Source of the DNA: Saccharopolyspora sp. SCSIO 74807 | GTDB taxonomy: Bacteria; Actinomycetota; Actinomycetes; Mycobacteriales; Pseudonocardiaceae | Length of the DNA: 64,000 nucleotides | Direction of reading: 5' to 3' | Assembly (NCBI RefSeq): GCF_037023755.1 | Contig: NZ_CP146100.1 | Location: 5,797,501 to 5,861,500 of the forward strand | Shown here: piece by piece, positions 45,394 through 53,732 of the stretch | Numbering within the stretch: position 1 is the stretch's first letter | Layout: each line of letters opens with the position of its first letter | Position numbers and translations under genes: made by a program | Notes under the pieces: model-generated | The model's input: the letters and a program-made list of their open reading frames with translations, nothing else | Databases searched by the model: none | Told to the model about the DNA's origin: nothing

Positions 45394-45924
45394 TCAGGGC
45401 AGGGTGAACAGGCTTTCCCTGGACTTTTCCGAACTCGCGCGGTCCTTCAGCACGAGCGGACTGCGCCCACCGGGCTTGCTGAGCTCGCGGACCGAAACCG
45501 CCAGCGCCGGATCGTTCTTCGGCGTGATCACCAGAGTTCCGCCGTCGCCCGGTTCGACCTTCCACTTCTGCAGGTCGTCGTGCTGCTGGCACGGACGCAC
45601 CTGCACCGCCGAGTCCGGCTCGACGAGCTCGGTGGCCGCGCACTTGTTCGTCTTCGCGTTCTTGATGCTCACGTGGTCGCCACCGGCATCGGAGATGATC
45701 CACTTGTGGCTGGTGTACTCGGGCCGGTTCTTCAGCTGCGCACTGTCGATCTGCGGCCCGGTGTCGCCGTCCAGCACCCAGCGGGTGCCGTCGGCCGCAC
45801 TCGCGATCTGGCCGCGATGCACGATGTCGCCGGGGGCCGCTTCACCCTGGGCGAACGCGGGCGCGGCCGCGGCGAACCCGAGCGCCGCCAGCGCGCCGAT
45901 GGCGACGAGATGAGATCGGTTCAT
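45394..45924 (-). CDS. Secreted ricin-B-lectin-like (beta-trefoil) protein
   Basis: The 176-residue product has a Sec signal peptide (LVAIGALAALGFAAAAPAFA, cleavage after AFA at about residue 25). The mature part has W-x-x-D and LQKWKVEP-like segments of a beta-trefoil fold and two cysteines (CAATELVEP and RPCQQHD) that may form a disulfide. It may bind sugars outside the cell. GGAGG in the leader precedes ATG 45924. A U-tract terminator ends the transcript. Confidence 0.75.
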   Translation of the reverse strand: MNRSHLVAIGALAALGFAAAAPAFAQGEAAPGDIVHRGQIASAADGTRWVLDGDTGPQIDSAQLKNRPEYTSHKWIISDAGGDHVSIKNAKTNKCAATELVEPDSAVQVRPCQQHDDLQKWKVEPGDGGTLVITPKNDPALAVSVRELSKPGGRSPLVLKDRASSEKSRESLFTLP

Positions 45925-46083
45925 GACTTTCCTCCGTCCGGATCGCCGGCTTGCGGTGTCGAGATCGGCGATTCCGCGCAACGTCATACCCGGCTCGGAC
46001 CACCTCGGCCCGACGACGCACCGCAACGGGTGATCGCCTGGAGCGGTCAGCGGTGGAACCGGAACCAGTTCAGGAAGGCGATG

Positions 46084-46274
46084 TCATCGGCGCGGCGGCG
46101 GTGAGACGTCGGGTTGCGCCAGCACGGCCCTCGCGCGTGCTTCGCGAAGCGCCTTTCCTGGAGTTCGGCGGCGTCGTCCGCGGGAAGCTCCGGCGAGAGC
46201 TTCAGCTCTTTGACCGCCACCGGGCGGTGCAGCAACTCGTCGGTATTCGACCACACGGTCCCCCATCGCACCGC
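46084..46274 (-). pseudogene. Frameshifted fragment of a Ser/Thr protein kinase
   Basis: On the minus strand one frame encodes GTVWSNTDELLHRPVAVKEL and PELPADDAAELQER, the glycine-loop end and the VAVK lysine region of actinobacterial Hanks-type kinases. After about 46150 that frame loses homology, while the neighbouring frame continues with KALREARARAVLAQPDV, the next kinase helix, before a stop. Nothing of the catalytic loop follows. It is a short frameshifted remnant. The gap 45925-46735 holds otherwise only the promoter of the transporter operon. Confidence 0.65.
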
Positions 46275-46588
46275 GACATGTGCTGCTCTCCAGCCGGTAC
46301 CGGCTCCCGATGACGCGGTACGCGGGTGCGGCCGCGTCGTGTTAGCGCCGAAAAACCGGGGCGGGCGGCGGCTTTTCCATTCAGCCGATCCATAGTGGAC
46401 AGACATTGTGGATACCGCCGTTCAGCGGATCGCGCGCTTTGCCAACGGACCACATCGGGCAACGCGAACGTAGCTAGACAGCAGCGCCCTCCGCGGGGAT
46501 CGCAGCTTCCGGGATCCACCCGCAGCCCGGACCAACGCCGGAGCACTTCGCGTACACCGGCCGTTGACCGCCACGCGCCCGATGCTTA

Positions 46589-46614
46589 TTGTACCGAGTC
46601 GCAACTTAGTACAA
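46589..46614. promoter_or_regulatory. Operator of the tripartite transporter operon
   Basis: TTGTAC-N14-GTACAA. The right half-site is preceded by TTA, giving TTAGTACAA. The same site with the same 14-bp spacing lies before the aconitase gene at 50999. The GntR gene between the two loci is the likely source of the binding protein. Confidence 0.7.
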
Positions 46615-46735
46615 CTTGCATCTGGGGCGCTCCACCGGAGCGCCGACCAGGAGCGGCGCGTAGGAGACCCATGGCGATCACCGCCGATCGTTGCCCGGCC
46701 GACGGCGCCCGCCGCGCGGGACGGAGGTCGACACC

Positions 46736-47731
46736 GTGACCACACGCAAGATCCTGCTGCGCACGGTCGTGACCATGCTGAGCCTGGTGCTGGTGGTCGC
46801 CGGCATCGCCGAGGCGCACGAGTCCGCAGGCACCGGCGCGGGAGCGCGGGACAAGCTCAAGATCATCGCTCCGGCTGCGCCCGGCGGCGGGTGGGACACC
46901 ACCGCCCGCGAGCTGCAGAACGCGGCGCAGGCCAACGACCTCACCGCCGCGAGCGAAGTCCTCAACGTGGAAGGCGCGGGCGGCACGATCGGCCTGGCAC
47001 GGCTGGTGAACCAGCCCGGCGATCCGAACACGCTGCTGCTCACCGGCACGACGATGCTCGGCGGCGTCGAGATCAACGGCTCGCCGGCCAAGGTCGCCGA
47101 CACCACCCCGATCGCCAAGATCAGCGAGGACTACGACGCGATCGTCGTTCCCGCCGACTCCCCGCTGCGCACCATCGACGACCTGATGGGCCGGTGGCGG
47201 GCCGATCCGGGAGGCGTGGTCGTCGGGGGCGGTTCGATCGGCAGCCTGGACCACCTGCTGGCGGGCTCGGCCGCGAGCGCCGCCGGGGTCGGGCCTGCGG
47301 GGTTGAACTACATCGCCTACTCCGGCGGCGGCGAGATGGTGGCGTCGCTGCTCGGCGGCCACCTCGACGTCGGGGTGGCGAACACGAACGAGATCAGCGA
47401 TCAGGTCACCGCCGGAGAATTGCGGGTGCTGGGCGTTTCCGCGCCGCAGCGCACCGCCGATCTGCCCGGAGCGCCGACCCTGCGGGAAACCGGGATCGAC
47501 ATCGTGCTGTCGAACTGGCGCGGCCTGGCCGCCGCACCGGGGATCACACCGGCGCAAGCCGAGGACATGCGCGCGTTCGCCCGGCAGCTGGTCGCCACCC
47601 CGCAGTGGCGGGATGCGTTGCGGCGCAACAACTGGATCGACGCGTTCGTGGACGGCCCGGCATACGACCGCTACCTGCGGGCGGAGACGGGGCGGATCCG
47701 GGAGATCACCAAAAGGTTGGGGCTGGCATGA
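46736..47731 (+). CDS. tctC: Tripartite tricarboxylate transporter, periplasmic-type binding protein
   Basis: The 331-residue product has a signal peptide (TMLSLVLVVAGIAEA) and a two-lobed extracytoplasmic binding domain: IIAPAAPGGGWDTTARELQ, then NVEGAGGTIGLARL and AYSGGGEMVASLLGGHLDVG, all standard for the Bug/TctC family. In a monoderm it would be tethered or trapped near the membrane; no lipobox cysteine is seen. GGAGG lies eight bases before GTG 46736. It is the first gene of the operon and its ligand is probably a tri- or dicarboxylate. Confidence 0.88.
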   Translation: MTTRKILLRTVVTMLSLVLVVAGIAEAHESAGTGAGARDKLKIIAPAAPGGGWDTTARELQNAAQANDLTAASEVLNVEGAGGTIGLARLVNQPGDPNTLLLTGTTMLGGVEINGSPAKVADTTPIAKISEDYDAIVVPADSPLRTIDDLMGRWRADPGGVVVGGGSIGSLDHLLAGSAASAAGVGPAGLNYIAYSGGGEMVASLLGGHLDVGVANTNEISDQVTAGELRVLGVSAPQRTADLPGAPTLRETGIDIVLSNWRGLAAAPGITPAQAEDMRAFARQLVATPQWRDALRRNNWIDAFVDGPAYDRYLRAETGRIREITKRLGLA

Positions 47732-48324
47732 CGACCGCTTCCGGCGAGCAGCACGAGGAACCCGCGCGGCCCGAAGACACCGGGCAGACCGAAGGCACCG
47801 GGCAGACCGAAGGCAGTGCGCAGCACGAAAGCACCGGGCAGCACGAGGCAGCCGACCCGCACTCGCCCCGGGCGGACCGGGTGCTCGCAGGACTGGTGCT
47901 CGTGACCGGGCTTTTCCTGGTGCTGCAGGGACTTCGGCTGCCGTTGCCGCTCAACGTCGGCTACCTGGGACCGCAGTGGTTCCCGATCGCGGTCGGCGTC
48001 CTGCTGATCGCACTGGGCTGCGTCCTGACCATTCAAGCGGTGCGAAAGCCGACGGTCAGCGCACCGGCCGCGGAGGCGTCGTTCGACCGGCGCGCGTTCG
48101 GACTCGTGGTCGCCACCTTGGCCGTGCACCTCGTGGTGCTCCTGCTGCTCGGCTGGATTCCCGCCGGAACAGCGCTGTTCTGGGGCGTCGCGCGGGCGCT
48201 CGGCAGTTCGCGGGCGCTGTTCGACCTGGGCGTGGCAGCGGTGTTCTCGTGCACCGTGCAGCTCGCCTTCACCGCCGGGCTCGGCATCGCGCTGCCGGTC
48301 GGCCTGCTGCCGGAGGTGCTGTGA
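47728..48324 (+). CDS. tctB: Tripartite tricarboxylate transporter, small membrane subunit
   Basis: The 198-residue product has four membrane helices after a polar N-terminus and is of TctB size. Its first 45 residues are rich in Q, E, T, G and contain a perfect 18-bp tandem duplication (ACCGGGCAGACCGAAGGC at 47779 and 47797), not usual for the family. ATG 47728 overlaps the tctC stop, and its own stop overlaps the tctA start. Confidence 0.85.
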   Translation: MTTASGEQHEEPARPEDTGQTEGTGQTEGSAQHESTGQHEAADPHSPRADRVLAGLVLVTGLFLVLQGLRLPLPLNVGYLGPQWFPIAVGVLLIALGCVLTIQAVRKPTVSAPAAEASFDRRAFGLVVATLAVHLVVLLLLGWIPAGTALFWGVARALGSSRALFDLGVAAVFSCTVQLAFTAGLGIALPVGLLPEVL

Positions 48325-49823
48325 TGGACGCCTGGAACCTCCTGCTCAGCGGGTTCGCCGACGCGCTCACGCCGGTCAACCTGCTGCTGTGCTTCGTCGG
48401 CGTGGTGCTGGGCACGGCGGTCGGGGTGCTGCCGGGGCTGGGCAGCTCGATGGCGGTGGCGATGCTGATCCCGCTGACCTTCCGGCTGGAGCCGACCGGC
48501 GCGTTCATCATGCTCGCCGGGGTGTACTTCGGCGGGCAGTTCGGCGGCGCCACCACGGCGATCCTGCTGAACACGCCGGGGCAGTCCTCGTCGATGGCCA
48601 CGGCCTTCGAGGGCTTCCTGATGAGCCGCCGCGGCCGTGCGCCGCAGGCGCTGGCGACCTCGGTGATCGGCTCCTTCGTCGGCGGCACGATCGCCTGCGT
48701 CGCGGTGGTGTTCTGCGCGCCGTTCCTGGTCGATTTCGCGCTGCGGTTCGGGCCTGCGGAGTACTTCGCGCTGGTGCTGTTCGCGTTCGCGGCCACCGCG
48801 GCGGTCGTCGCCGACTCGGCGGTGCGCGGGCTGACCGCGCTCGGGCTGGGCCTGGCGCTGGGCGTGGTCGGCATCGACGCGCAGACCGGCGTGGCGCGCT
48901 ACACGCTCGGATCCGGTTCGCTGCTCGACGGGATCAGCGTCGTCGTGGTGACCGTCGGAATGCTCGCCATCGGCGAAGTCCTGCACGTCGCCGCGCGCAA
49001 CCGCAGCGGGCAGCGGCTGCAGGACATCGACACCGGGCGGCCCTGGCTCGACCGCAAAGACGTGCGCCGGTCGTTCCTGCCGTGGATGCGCGGCACCGCG
49101 CTGGGCTTGCCGTTCGGCGCGATCCCGGCCGGTGGCTCGGAAATCCCCACGTTCCTGTCCCTCGGGTACGAACGGAGGCTGGCGCGGCGCCGCGGCGGTT
49201 CGGAGTTCGGCCGGGGCGCGATCGAGGGCGTCGCCGCGCCGGAGGCCGCGAACAACTCGACCACCGCGGTGTCGCTGGTCCCGCTGCTCGGGCTGGGCCT
49301 GCCCACCTCGGCCACCACCGCGATCATGCTCGGTGCCTTCCAGCAGTACGGGATGCAGCCGGGGCCGCTGCTGTTCCAGGACGAGGGCGAGCTGGTGTGG
49401 GCGCTGCTGGCGAGCCTGTTCATCGGCAACGTGCTGCTGCTGGTGCTGAACCTGCCGTTCGCGCCGGTCTGGGCGAAGCTGCTGAGCATCCCGCAGCACT
49501 ACCTGTACGCCGCGATCGCCGTGTTCGCCACGCTCGGCGCGTACGCGTCGAAGCTGGCGGTATCGGACATCGTGCTGGTCTACCTGGTCGGTCTGCTGAG
49601 TTTCCTGTTGCGCCGCACCGGTGTTCCGCTGGCGCCGGTGCTGATCGGCGTCATCCTCGGGCCGCTGGCGGAGCAGGAGCTGCGCCGGGCGATGGCCGTC
49701 GGCCAGGGCAACGTGCTCGTGCTGTTCGACAGTCCCATCGCGGTGAGCTTGTACGCGGTGCTGGCGGTCGCCGTGCTCGCCACGCTCGTGCTGCGGTGGC
49801 GCTCGCGGCGAACCGCCGCCTGA
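48324..49823 (+). CDS. tctA: Tripartite tricarboxylate transporter, large membrane subunit
   Basis: The 499-residue product has about twelve helices and the TctA signatures [20 protein letters not shown] and [20 protein letters not shown], followed by the second half motif [20 protein letters not shown] and [18 protein letters not shown]. It forms the substrate channel of the three-part secondary transporter. The start is coupled to tctB by TGATG. The GntR gene begins about 60 bp after it. Confidence 0.92.
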   Translation: MDAWNLLLSGFADALTPVNLLLCFVGVVLGTAVGVLPGLGSSMAVAMLIPLTFRLEPTGAFIMLAGVYFGGQFGGATTAILLNTPGQSSSMATAFEGFLMSRRGRAPQALATSVIGSFVGGTIACVAVVFCAPFLVDFALRFGPAEYFALVLFAFAATAAVVADSAVRGLTALGLGLALGVVGIDAQTGVARYTLGSGSLLDGISVVVVTVGMLAIGEVLHVAARNRSGQRLQDIDTGRPWLDRKDVRRSFLPWMRGTALGLPFGAIPAGGSEIPTFLSLGYERRLARRRGGSEFGRGAIEGVAAPEAANNSTTAVSLVPLLGLGLPTSATTAIMLGAFQQYGMQPGPLLFQDEGELVWALLASLFIGNVLLLVLNLPFAPVWAKLLSIPQHYLYAAIAVFATLGAYASKLAVSDIVLVYLVGLLSFLLRRTGVPLAPVLIGVILGPLAEQELRRAMAVGQGNVLVLFDSPIAVSLYAVLAVAVLATLVLRWRSRRTAA

Positions 49824-49885
49824 CCGGGCGCAGGTTTCCGAGCCGCCCGATTAGCATGGTCGGCGACCAGATCGGCGAGGAGATC

Positions 49886-50764
49886 ATGCCCCCAAGCATC
49901 GCGATGCAGGTCGTCGACCTGATTCGACGCTCCGAATTGGACCGGGGCGCGCACGTGCGCGAGCAGTGGGTCGCCGACGCACTGGGCATCTCGCGGTCGC
50001 CGGTGCGCAAAGCGCTCGGCTACCTCGCCGAACTCGGGCTGGTCGCGCAGGAACCGAACCGCGGGTATTTCCTCACCCGCGCCGCCGGCGAATTGGCCCA
50101 CGTGGACCTTTCCGCGGGGCCGGACAACGAGGAGGACGCCTACTTCCGGATCGGGGACGACTACCTCAGCGGCCGGTTCGCCGGCGAGTTCACCACCGCC
50201 GAGGTACGCCGCCGCTACGGCCTCACGACGCGGGAGGCCGATCGCGTGCTGGTGCGCATGGAGCGCGAGGACCTGATCCGGCGCAGGCCGGGCCGCGGCT
50301 GGGCGTTCCAGCAGCTGCTGTCCACCGCGCAGGCGCACGACCAGAGCTACCGCTTCCGCATGATCGTGGAGCCCGCGGCGGTGCGCGAACCGGGTTTCGC
50401 GATCGACGCGGAGAAGTTCGCGCTGCACCGCAAGCAGCAGGAATCGTTGCTGCGCGGGGACGCGCTGCTGCTGCCGCGCGGCGAGCTGTTCCGCGTCAAC
50501 GCCGAGTTCCACGAGATGATCGTGGGTTGCGCGGGCAACGCCTACCTGCTCGACGCGGTCTGCCGGGTCAACCGGGTGCGCCGCCTCGTCGAGTACCGGC
50601 ACCAGACCGACCGGCAACGCCTGGTCCGCCAGGCCAGGGAGCACCTGGAACTGCTCGATCTGCTGGAAACCGGCGACCACGCGGCCGCGGCCCGCTTCCT
50701 GCACGAGCACCTCGACGAGGTCCGCGAGCTCAAAACCCGAATCCCCGCCGCTCAATCCGAGTGA
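49886..50764 (+). CDS. GntR-family regulator of transporter and aconitase
   Basis: The 292-residue product has a first winged helix (WVADALGISRSPVRKALGYL) and a second one-like segment (FTTAEVRRRYGLTTREADRV, then LIRRRPGRGWAFQ) before an FCD-type helical domain with NAEFHEMIVGCAGN. Two DNA-binding modules in one GntR protein is less common. ATG 49886 follows GAGGAG; an upstream ATG at 49856 overlaps a TAGCAT box. It lies between tctCBA and the aconitase gene, both of which have the same TTGTAC-N14-GTACAA site. Its stop codon is supplied by the 51-bp repeat copy C. Confidence 0.85.
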   Translation: MPPSIAMQVVDLIRRSELDRGAHVREQWVADALGISRSPVRKALGYLAELGLVAQEPNRGYFLTRAAGELAHVDLSAGPDNEEDAYFRIGDDYLSGRFAGEFTTAEVRRRYGLTTREADRVLVRMEREDLIRRRPGRGWAFQQLLSTAQAHDQSYRFRMIVEPAAVREPGFAIDAEKFALHRKQQESLLRGDALLLPRGELFRVNAEFHEMIVGCAGNAYLLDAVCRVNRVRRLVEYRHQTDRQRLVRQAREHLELLDLLETGDHAAAARFLHEHLDEVRELKTRIPAAQSE

Positions 50765-50809
50765 ACGACCCGTTCGACCAATCTAGTGGGACCAAAGTTC
50801 CGTTCACTC
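50759..50809 (+). repeat. 51-bp inverted-end element, copy C
   Basis: It begins GAGTGAACGA and ends CCGTTCACTC, with the core GACCAATCTAGTGGGACC. The TGA inside its first six bases is the stop codon of the GntR gene. Copy D follows after 69 bp in the same orientation. Confidence 0.9.
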
Positions 50810-50878
50810 CCAACGCACCCCCGCTGATCGCGCGACGCGCGGGCGTGTCGGCGCCGCGCCACCCGCGCCGGAACTCCC

Positions 50879-50929
50879 GAGTGAACGGCCCGTTCGACCA
50901 ATCTAGTGGGACCAAAGTTCCGTTCACTC
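50879..50929 (+). repeat. 51-bp inverted-end element, copy D
   Basis: GAGTGAACGG and CCGTTCACTC form perfect 10-bp ends; the interior is identical to copy C except for one base. The 44 bp after each of the two copies also align without gaps and share CGGGCGTGTCGGCG, so the tandem unit is about 95-120 bp. Confidence 0.9.
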
Positions 50930-50998
50930 GGAATGCGCCTGGGCTGCTCGGGTGGCGTACGGGCGTGTCGGCGCGGGGGCGGCCACTTCCAGCGAGTG

Positions 50999-51024
50999 TT
51001 GTACTTGTGAGCGGTTTAGTACAA
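50999..51024 (+). promoter_or_regulatory. Operator/promoter of the aconitase gene
   Basis: TTGTAC-N14-GTACAA, the same as upstream of tctC. The right half contains TACAAT (51020-51025), an ideal -10 box six bases before ATG 51032, so the transcript should be leaderless and repressor binding would cover the promoter. Confidence 0.75.
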
Positions 51025-51031
51025 TCGCTGT

Positions 51032-53707
51032 ATGGGTGCTGCGCGGACTGCTGAACTTGCCGTTGGAGAGCGTGCGTATCGGTACGTTCCGCTGCTGGAG
51101 CTGGCCGCGGAGCGGGAGCTGGCCACGCTGCCCTACGCGATCCGCGTGCTGCTGGAGAACGTCGCCCGCCGCGCCCCCGGTTCGCTGGAGGCGGTCCTGC
51201 GGCGCGCGCTCGAACGCCGCGGCGACTGCGAGGTGCCGCTGCACCCGAACCGGATCATGCTGCACGACACGACGTGCCTGCCCGCGCTCGCCGACTTCGC
51301 CGGAATGCGCGACGGCGTCGCCGACCTCGGCGGTGACCCGGCACTGCTGCAACCCGCCATCCCGGTCGACCTGACCGTCGACCACTCCGTCATCGCCGAG
51401 GAGTACGGCACCGCCGACGCCGCCGAGCGCAACCTGCTGATCGACTTCCGGCGCAATCGCGAGCGCTACGAGTTCATCAGGTGGGCCGAGCGCAGCATCG
51501 AGAACTTCCGGGTGGTGCCGCCTGGGACCGGGATCATCCACCAGGTCAACATGGAGTCGCTGGCGCGCGTGGTGTGGACCGACCCGGCGGGAGATGCGCC
51601 GCTGCTGCACCCGGACCTGCTGGTGGCCACCGACAGCCACACACCGATGATCAACTCGATCGGCGTCGTCGGCTGGGGCGTGGGCGGATTGCAGGCGCAG
51701 GCCGCGATGCTCGGCGAACCGGTCGTCGTTCCGTTCCCAACCGTGGTGGGCGTCCGGCTGCTCGGCAGGCTGCGCAGCGGCGTGACCGCCACCGACCTGG
51801 CGCTCACGGTGACCGAGGTCTTGCGCGCGCACGGCGTGATCGACAAGTTCGTGGAGTTCGTCGGCCCCGGCGCGACCGGTCTCGGCTGGGCCGATCGCGC
51901 CGCGGTCTCGAACATGGCTCCGGAGTACGGCGCGACCTGCGCGTTCTTCCCGTTCGACCAGAACGCGCTGGACTACCTCGCGCTCACCGGCCGGGACGCG
52001 GCGCACCGCGAAGTGGTCGCCGAATACCTGCGCGCGCAGGGATTGTTCCGCACCGGAGCCGAACCGGAACCGGTCTACGACGAGACGATCACGATCGACC
52101 TGGACACCGTGGAACCGAGCGTGGCCGGTCCGCGACTGCCGCACGAACGCGTCCCGCTTTCGGCCGTGCCGGGCACTTTCCGCGCGGCTGCGGGAAATCC
52201 GGAAACCGCGTCGGGCGGCTCCGAGGAACCCGCTGGGCAACTCGGGCTTTCCGAACAACCGAGGGCCTTGGCGGAACCCGTGCCCGCAGGCGCGGTCGCG
52301 ATCGCGTCGATCACCAGCTGCACCAACACCGCGAACCCGGCGCTGATGGTGCAGGCAGGGTTGCTGGCCCAGCGTGCCGCCGAGCGCGGCCTGCGCGCCA
52401 AACCGTGGGTGAAGACCTCGCTGTCACCGGGCTCCCGCGTCGTCAGCGACTACCTCGACGCGGCCGGACTGCTCGCGGCGCTGGCCGACACCGGTTTCCA
52501 CGTCGCCGGATTCGGCTGCATGACCTGCATCGGCAACTCCGGGCCGTTGCAGTCCGATATGGACACATTGGTCGAACGAGGATTCACGCCTGCCGCAGTG
52601 CTTTCCGGAAACCGCAACTTCGCCGGGCGGATCAACCCGAAGATCTCGCTGGCCTACCTCGCCTCGCCGCCGCTGGTGGTCGCCTACGCCCTGGCCGGGT
52701 CGGTGCTGCACGACTTCACCACCACCCCGATCGGCCACGACCGCGACGGGGATCCGGTGCACCTCGCGGACCTTTGGCCGTCCGATGTGGACGTTCAGCG
52801 CGTGGTGGCCGACTCCGTGCAACCGGAGCTCTTCCGCGCGAACACGGCGAAGCTCCGCGACGGAACCGAGCACTGGCACGCCTTGCCCGCGCCGGAGGGA
52901 ACCAGGTTCTCGTGGGACGAGGACTCCACCTACATCCGCAAACCTCCCTACCTGACGGGACTTTCCCGCACTCCCCCGGCCGGGCTCGGGTTCCGGAACG
53001 GCCGGGTCCTGCTGTGGCTCGGGGACGACGTCACCACCGACCACATCTCCCCCGCGGGTGCGATCCCCGCGGACAGCGCCGCGGGCGAGTACCTGCGCGA
53101 GCGCGGCACTCGACCGCGCGATCTCAACCAGTACTCCACCCGGCGCAGCAACCACGAAGTCATGCTGCGCGGCGCGTTCACCAACCGAGCCGTCGAAAAC
53201 CTGCTGCTGCGCGAGGAATCCGGATCCGGCGGCCGCGCGCTGGACTCGGCCGGGCAGGTCAGCCCGGTCTACGACGCCGCGATGTCCTGTCGTGCCGCGG
53301 AAATCCCGCTCGTAGTGATCGCGGGCCGGAACTACGGCGCCGGATCCAGCCGGGACTGGGCCGCGAAAGCCCAGTCGCTGCTCGGCGTGCGCGCGGTGGT
53401 GGCGGAGAACTTCGAACGGATCCACCGCAGCAACCTGATCGGCATGGGCGTGCTTCCGCTGGTGTTCGAGCCCGGCGAATCCGCCGACGACCACGGCTTC
53501 CACCCCGGCGACGAACTCGACCTGCACGTCCCGGACGCACTCGAAGTGGGCCTGAACCGGGTCACGATGACGATCACCCGGCTCGGCGGAGCGGTTCGGG
53601 AACTGCGGCTGCGGCTGCGCCTCGACTCGCACAGCGAGATCAGCTACCTCGAGCACGGCGGAACGCTGCCTTACGTGGTCCGCAAGTCACTGCCCGCCGC
53701 CGAGTAA
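51032..53707 (+). CDS. acnA: Aconitate hydratase, AcnA type
   Basis: The 891-residue product is a monomeric aconitase. C430, C496 and C499 (SITSCTNTANP; FGCMTCIGNSG) hold the [4Fe-4S] cluster. DSHTPMINSIGVVGWGVGG, GDDVTTDHISPAGAI, the STRRSNHEVMLRG substrate-binding Arg region and YGAGSSRDWAAK are all in place. Domain order is that of AcnA/IRP1. It differs from the commonest AcnA at a few positions (FGCMTC for YGCTTC, RRSN for RRGN). Its link to a tricarboxylate transporter suggests a catabolic aconitase for imported citrate, aconitate or a relative, not the housekeeping one. Confidence 0.92.
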   Translation: MGAARTAELAVGERAYRYVPLLELAAERELATLPYAIRVLLENVARRAPGSLEAVLRRALERRGDCEVPLHPNRIMLHDTTCLPALADFAGMRDGVADLGGDPALLQPAIPVDLTVDHSVIAEEYGTADAAERNLLIDFRRNRERYEFIRWAERSIENFRVVPPGTGIIHQVNMESLARVVWTDPAGDAPLLHPDLLVATDSHTPMINSIGVVGWGVGGLQAQAAMLGEPVVVPFPTVVGVRLLGRLRSGVTATDLALTVTEVLRAHGVIDKFVEFVGPGATGLGWADRAAVSNMAPEYGATCAFFPFDQNALDYLALTGRDAAHREVVAEYLRAQGLFRTGAEPEPVYDETITIDLDTVEPSVAGPRLPHERVPLSAVPGTFRAAAGNPETASGGSEEPAGQLGLSEQPRALAEPVPAGAVAIASITSCTNTANPALMVQAGLLAQRAAERGLRAKPWVKTSLSPGSRVVSDYLDAAGLLAALADTGFHVAGFGCMTCIGNSGPLQSDMDTLVERGFTPAAVLSGNRNFAGRINPKISLAYLASPPLVVAYALAGSVLHDFTTTPIGHDRDGDPVHLADLWPSDVDVQRVVADSVQPELFRANTAKLRDGTEHWHALPAPEGTRFSWDEDSTYIRKPPYLTGLSRTPPAGLGFRNGRVLLWLGDDVTTDHISPAGAIPADSAAGEYLRERGTRPRDLNQYSTRRSNHEVMLRGAFTNRAVENLLLREESGSGGRALDSAGQVSPVYDAAMSCRAAEIPLVVIAGRNYGAGSSRDWAAKAQSLLGVRAVVAENFERIHRSNLIGMGVLPLVFEPGESADDHGFHPGDELDLHVPDALEVGLNRVTMTITRLGGAVRELRLRLRLDSHSEISYLEHGGTLPYVVRKSLPAAE

Positions 53708-53732
53708 CGGCACCGCCCCGAGCGGGCGCCGC

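Noticed and set aside
49966-51054. Reading the 51-bp elements as protein repeats (VNGPFDQSSGTKVPFT appears twice in one frame)
   Set aside because: The similarity is palindromic and extends through stop codons at the other loci. The frame runs antisense-like through the GntR gene in a second frame, and the pairs are intergenic.
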